A stretch of 64,000 nucleotides of DNA from Drosophila miranda. Lineage: Eukaryota; Arthropoda; Insecta; Diptera; Drosophilidae. Under the pieces are notes generated by a model. It searched no databases. It had not been told where the DNA came from and saw only the letters and a program-made list of their open reading frames with translations. The stretch lies in NCBI RefSeq assembly GCF_003369915.1, contig NC_046675.1:5704001-5768000 (forward strand), given 5' to 3'. The translations under genes were made by a program, and so were the position numbers. Shown piece after piece: positions 58,218 through 64,000 of the stretch (positions within the stretch are counted from its first letter, which is position 1; each line of letters begins with the position of its first letter).

Positions 58218-58628
58218 GAGTTTTTAACATAGTAACAGGCGATGAATCACGGCGGTAGGAAATTTAGAATTTGGGAAAACTATGAAGATAAGTTCTGAGT
58301 GGTACACAGCCGTTTTGTGGCCGGAAGTTGTCCAAGAACTGAGTAAAACAACGTCGCCCCCTCAACAGATTTTTTGACCACCCAAAATATTGAATCAAGG
58401 GGTTATCTAACTTGCAGAAATGTTCTCAAGGCCTTCATTTTGCCTGTTATCGTCCTACAATATATTTTTTAAATCAAATTGTTAGGCTATGCTACGAAGA
58501 TATATGTACATATATTCGATTATTTATATTTCCAGAATTTTAAAAAAGATCTCTTACCAATCTTATGAGGATTTCTAAAGCATATTTTGAATTCCTTTCT
58601 CTAGTGCGGCACTGCTATTCGATTATAC

Positions 58629-58820
58629 AACCGGGGGTGATCGATTGTTAAAAAGTATCTGCAAACGGAAGCGGGCTCGTATCTGAGATACATGTATCCG
58701 TCTCTAGAAACGGCAGTGTTTTTCGACTATTACCATCGATAGGACTGTCAATCGGATGTAATCGATAGATAAAAAGTATCTTCAAACCGAGGCGGCTCGT
58801 ATCTGAGAGATACACTCGTT
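58629..58820 (+). repeat. Diverged direct repeat of about 65 bp
   Basis: TGATCGATTGTTAAAAAGTATCTGCAAACGGAAGCGGGCTCGTATCTGAGATACA, in part (AAAAAGTATCTGCAAACGGA at 58650), recurs at 58771 as AAAAAGTATCTTCAAACCGA followed by GGCGGCTCGTATCTGAGAGA. Each is preceded by ATCGAT. It may be promoter DNA of a gene starting near 58,950. Confidence 0.55.
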
Positions 58821-58969
58821 TCGTTGCTGCCGTCGGTGCTTGGTGCTGGTGCGGTATTTTTCTGGTCGCAGCTCCTCCGTTTGAAATTGTGTCGCATGAA
58901 AAGCATATAAAACCACCATTTTTCACTGTGATCTTTGTCGGCAAAAGGAATTTGTGAATCTAAAAAGCA

Positions 58970-59284
58970 GAACAAGCATCTGAATCCGAATCGAGTTGAA
59001 AGTTCGCGTTAAGCACACCACACCACACCCACACACGCGCACTGTGCCCGCTACGTAGATATTGCGAATGCATACGGCGAAAGATACAAATAGAAAAAAT
59101 CTAAGCAGAAGGAAAATTTTGTTAGTGAAGTGAAGAGGAAGTAGTGGTGACCTGTGCCCGTGTAGTTGTGCTTTCCCCGTGCGTGTCGTCAGTGTGTGTG
59201 CTCGTGTGTGCGTGTTTCTTTCCCTCCCCCATTTTGCAGGCGCAAGTGCGAAGAGCATAGCAGTATCTGTATCTCGCTATGGGT
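58970..59284 (+). other. Possible first exon of an unseen downstream gene
   Basis: Composition like a fly 5' leader (GTTGAAAGTTCGCG, TTAGTGAAGTGAAG), ending at CTCGCTATGG|GTAAGTT, a strong splice donor with an ATG four bases before it. The following 4.7 kb has intron character. No protein can be read, so the call is weak. Confidence 0.3.
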
Positions 59285-62200
59285 AAGTTATCTGGCCATA
59301 CACTGTCCCTCTCTCTCTCTCTCTCTCTCTGCCTCTCTCTCCCTCTGTGTGTTGTGCTTGTGTGTGTGTGTCTGCGCAAAGCCATCGAAAGAGGGTGGTG
59401 GTGGGCCGTGGGCCCTGCTGCTTCTCAGATAGAAGCTGATGGCATTATCGGTATTAGTGACAGACTATGGCAAGGTATCCGAGAATGGGAACGAAACTAC
59501 ATAGCCTGCGACTACCGTTAATCAATATTCGTCAGCTGGGAATCCGTACTATACGCTCGAAGTTGGGGGGATCTTTGGGCACCTCTCTCTCTCTCTCTAG
59601 CTCACACATACCCCAGCATATACCCTCTCACATGTGATTGGCACGGTCTGGGGTCTCGTCCACGTCCACTCCCTATTTTATTTCTCAGCTGCGACGGCGA
59701 TGACGTCATTTATTAGTTGTTGTAAGAACAAGTTTTATTTTTTGCCATGCCGTCGTTCCGTCGTTCTATCGTTCTGTCGCTTTGTCGGCCATCGACTGCT
59801 GCGCCCCAAATCGACGTGTGATATCGGAGATGGGAGAACCGAAGGAGAACGAAGAAAAAAACCTGACCGAATAAACCTCAGCGTGCTTGTGCATGCAACT
59901 GCAATTACACACGATACCGTTAGGGTGTCCCCCGCCGTTCCGTCGTGAGAGCGCCGTCATAGCATACCTGTAAATCTACCGTTGAATCTGGCGCTGAATG
60001 AGCTTTTTCTATGGCTTTCAGTGCATGAGGCGAGCCCTACTATGTTAGCATATACCGTTGGTTCTCCGACTCTCCCATGCTGTGATTAATTACTCGACAA
60101 TCCGTCCGTCTCGTCCCTCTGGCCTGGCCCTAATTGAGTTCATGTGCTGCCGCTGCCGCTGCGGCTGGGGCTGGGCGGGAGCCACTTGTAGTTGTATGCG
60201 TGCCTAAAATGCCTAATTGACTTGGACTTCGGTTCGAGGAGTCGCTTCGGATCGCATTGGAGACCGGAGTGGGGAGACCGGACCCCATAATGTGCACCGC
60301 CGTTCGTCGCTCTCCACGCAAAAGGCTCAACAATAGCCATATAGACTCCAGCAACAACTGCTCAACATGAACATGAACTCATGACAGGCGCACATTGACT
60401 TGCATGGGGTTTCCTTTTTAGCTGGTGCTCAAATGAAAACGAAAGGGGCAAAACCAAACGAGTTGCCTCAGCCGCCGCCGCCGCCGCCACCGTAGCCCCC
60501 TTATTCATTTAGGGGCTCTTTCTCATTTATTTACCCGTTGATTTGTTCGTGCACGAGTGGTGTGGTGCATTCGCCTGCATTTCATTTCATTTCCCATTTC
60601 CCAGGCGGGGTTATATAGGTCAGAGCACTTGCATAGAAAGTGGCATCTTCTGTTGTGTTGTCGTCTTCAGGCACGGCAACTCTTTCAGCCTCCCCCCCTC
60701 CCTCTCTCTCACTCGACTAATTGAATGCTATTTTTGTGGCCGCAGCGTCATCGTTTGTGTGTGTGGGTGTGTATGTGTGCCGAGCAGGCGGCGGCTCTTT
60801 TCACTTTTCGTCTAATAAGCATACAGGAAGCACTTTCAAAATGATCTCTGAACCAGCCTTACGTACTCGTACTACCCGTACTCGTAGAAACCACACAGTG
60901 CGGTGCGTCGTCAGGTAGCACAGCATAAAATAACACTTTGCAAAGCAATTTAAATTTGATGAGTAATGCGGAGAGCGTATAAAATACACACTCGTACGTA
61001 TCTCTATATTTTTTTGTGTATATATTATGTTGTTGCTTTTCTCCACAGAACCATTTGCGGGAGTGGGAAGGTGTGGGCGTGGAATGCATGAGCGAGAGAT
61101 GTTTGCTTTCGCTCTGGGGATTATTTATTGTTTGGCTGAAAAACACGCTCTTTTCCAGTTGGAACGTATTGTTGTGCCGCCACGACCCGACTCTAATCCC
61201 CAACAGGCTTCACCTGTTTCCGCAAACTGCCTTGACCTGCATTGTCCTCGACATTTTCCCGGGCACAGACTGTCAAGGATTTGACGACGCACTTGCTCGG
61301 TGCGCAATCTGCTGCATGTCATGACCATGACATGGGAGGGTTTCGCTTTCATTCGTTCTGTTTAAGGTTAGGGATGTTCAGGCTTTTTGGGGCGCGGCTA
61401 AAATTTAATTCGAATATTCACTCTGCCATGCAGACTGACCTTTCGACACAGAACCGTATTTGTGGAATAGAATCGAATCGTATGGGGTCTGTGTTTGCCT
61501 GTTTGCCTGAAACGTGAGGCGCGACTTTAACCTTGGACTTGCCCCCTGGCTGCTGCTCTGCTCCGCTCTTGTTGCCGGACGGGTTTTTGGGCTGTTTTGT
61601 TTGTATTTCAAATGCGGAGTGCCTCCACTCCACTAACCAGTTTGTGAGGCACATGCTCCGGCTGCTCTGCCACAACTCCGAAATAATCATAAAAAAAAAA
61701 AACAGCTCCGTGTTGTCGCTGGCGCTACAGACGCCGCCGATGACATCATCGGGTGGCACTAGGCACTACTACACCAGCAACAAAACATCGCCGCTCCGCT
61801 CCGCTCTCCTCTCTGTAATTATAATAAAAATGAAAATGTGCGCTCAAACTTTTATGATACTAACTAGGCGGCAACTTGTCGCGACTCTCTCTCTCTCTAT
61901 CCCTATCTGTGTCTGTTGCATGAAAATGTAATTTTCACATTGAAATTGTTTAGAGTTGGGTCTGTAATTATCATGGATCTGCTAATACGAGCGGAAAACA
62001 CTGAAAACCCAATAAACAAAATGCCAAAATCAATATGCAAATCCCAGTGTGTGAGGGATTGCATAATAAACAGTCAGACAACAACATAAATGAAATTAAT
62101 TGAAACGAAACACGTACACACAAAATTTAAACAAACACAAATACACACACACACACACACTATTTAATACATATATTACTTTCAACGGAAGTCCAAGCTA

Positions 62201-64000
62201 GTGACGAAAGCCACAGCACCGTAAAACCCAATTGTACACCAAATACGAGTTAACTGTATTATCAGATGTTCGGACATTCTAATTGGACGACTTACTCTCT
62301 TGGTCTCTGTTTGCGTCAACGAACATACAATAATGTACTATACAGATTGGATCATACATATGTACCTATATGCCTGATATTCCCCACCAAAAATATGGGG
62401 CTTAATAATGTCAACGACTTTTTATTGATTTTATTACTCCCTTCGAAGCACACACCAAGGATTGTTGCCATTTCCCTTGGGTATTTCTTCAATGAAAGTT
62501 CATTCACCGGACTCCGTTTCGGTTATTTTTAGTTACTAAAAGTTTTACCAATTTGTACATAATTTATTAAGTTTCAACTTTATTCCAGTGCTTTCCGCAC
62601 TAGACCAAACATTAAGCATTCCAAATTCTAGATTAGAAGCGATACCTATAAATACAAACAAAGATAACTGCTGAATGCGGCATATTCCTTTTACCATATT
62701 AACAGTAAAAACTTTACTGGAGAACTAATTCATGGTTTTCTTGTACGCTTGGAGTTGTGGATACCAAGAAACTAAATAAGAAAAACTGTACAGGAATTTT
62801 TGTATGCGATAACAGACCATATACGTCACAATAATTATAAAAGCTAGCCAGTCGCCGCACAAACACTCACCTTATCGATCATTTATACCGAAAAACCCAC
62901 AAAACGCAGACAAAAGGGGGGAAAAAACAGAAATACAAATCAACAAAGAGAAAGAGAGAACAGAGAACGTTACAACTGGTTGGTTTTGGATCTGTTGGAT
63001 ATATGTACGATTTAATCAACCGCTCACTGGGGCCCCGCCGGTCGACTGCTGGCTGGCAAGAAACCGGCCGACTGGTAGATCAACATCAACCCATCATCAG
63101 TCATGGCCAACAATTTGTTTCGTTACGTTTTGTGTGATGCCGTCATGGCTTTGAGTCTGGGTCTGGTCTCCCCTCCGACAGGCAGATCGCTGTGAGAACC
63201 GTATAATTCTGTTCGGTTTGGACACACATAAATATGAATATTTGTGTATTACGCAATGCTCTCTGATAGATAGATAGATAGAACAAGCCCAGTCACCAGT
63301 CAACCGAAAGCTTATCTGTGTTTACATTCACAAATAATCTGAGTGCACTTCTAAGAATCGCCACAGCAATGTTTAGAATCGATTCTAAAAATTCTTTTCA
63401 AATAATGTATGTAGTTCTGAAAATATATCTGCACATGTGGTAGAGTGGAGTGACTGACAACTGTTCAGATACATATAATATATATATGTAGATACATGTC
63501 AGATGTATTTAACCTGTTCCACTTGTCTAGAGTGCGCTTGCACACTTGTGTGTACATTAATGAACAGTGAAAATACATATACAATACTTACAGTGTAGAG
63601 TGTACCGCCCTTGGCCTTATCAATGATAAGATTAATTGTTTGCCTAGCGCATGAGTCATGCCACCTTCAGAACCAGATATCTGGTTCAAAGAGTTTGCCT
63701 CGACTGACTACAGCTGTCAGTAGCATAAAACTAAAGGGATATATCTTTCCATATATGATTCCCATACAAAATGAACATACACATACGAATATATATCGTT
63801 CAAACGGGGCTTTCAAACGGTACCGGGCCTGGGGCCGTGCCCGGCCAAACGGAGCAAGGTTGGAGCATTATCGCATCACATGCATATGACATCAGCACTG
63901 CTTTGCCCGACGGAATACGTAATCTGGACGGCTACGACGGTTGGTAGCGTCGACTGAATGAATTGGATTAGAACCGAACCGAACCGAGCCACAGCGATAA
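59285..64000. other. Intron-like or intergenic sequence with microsatellites
   Basis: No supported coding region on either strand. Simple repeats: CT runs at 59310-59345 and 59582-59599, CCG run at 60472-60492, AC run at 62143-62160, GATA run at 63266-63281. Many short frames are unlike known proteins. It could be a long first intron of the gene whose first exon is proposed at 58970-59284. Confidence 0.45.

Noticed and set aside
59122-59432. Frames rich in Arg-Glu and Ser-Leu repeats
   Set aside because: They are translations of the CT/GA microsatellite.

Overview
The window is genomic DNA of a fly of the genus Drosophila. The evidence is short spliced introns with GT..AG borders, four intronless heat-inducible Hsp70 genes with the typical fly 5' leader, DRE promoter elements (TATCGATA), and fly-type orthologues throughout. 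The gene order and the amplified loci suggest the obscura group, but that is inference. No prokaryotic features (operons, RBS, CRISPR) are expected and none were seen.

Region 1 (1-21,004) starts inside an MFSD11/UNC93-like transporter gene (+) and ends with trus, a PDCD2-like gene (+). Between them lies a head-to-tail array of about 2.3-3.1 kb units. Every unit carries one intact Skp1-like gene (-), seven in all, facing a complete, truncated or broken trus copy (+) across a short promoter with two DRE sites. Six identical trus/UNC93 fusion junctions show that one segment, from UNC93 exon 2 to trus exon 2, was duplicated in tandem. All seven Skp frames stay open, while nearly all flanking copies of trus and UNC93 are broken.

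Region 2 (21,300-28,005) is ordinary single-copy sequence: an FBXO9 orthologue (-), the RNA polymerase III subunit RPC3 (+) and Vac14 (-). Exon models for all of these keep the reading frame.

Region 3 (28,700-50,260) is the Hsp70 cluster. One Hsp70 gene (-) lies head-to-head with three tandem Hsp70 genes (+) of 6.74 kb period. All four encode 641 aa with at most two residue differences per pair. A Tc1-like DNA transposon sits between the divergent genes. The tandem breakpoints lie inside this transposon and inside the intron of the neighbouring gene dmt, so two units carry decayed dmt 3' ends. Both of these are interrupted by the same 2.08 kb solo LTR, flanked by a 4-bp target duplication.

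Region 4 (49,848-56,678) holds the intact dalmatian/sororin gene (-) and trabid (+), an OTU deubiquitinase with three NZF fingers. Region 5 (56,679-64,000) has no firm gene. It contains one unidentified 118-codon frame, a diverged direct repeat, a possible first exon near 58,970-59,284, and then intron-like sequence with microsatellites.

The strongest candidate for something new is the Skp1-like array. It is a lineage-specific expansion of an SCF ubiquitin-ligase adaptor in which the Skp frame seems to be the conserved part, and two other genes with ubiquitin or SCF roles (FBXO9, trbd) lie in the same window.
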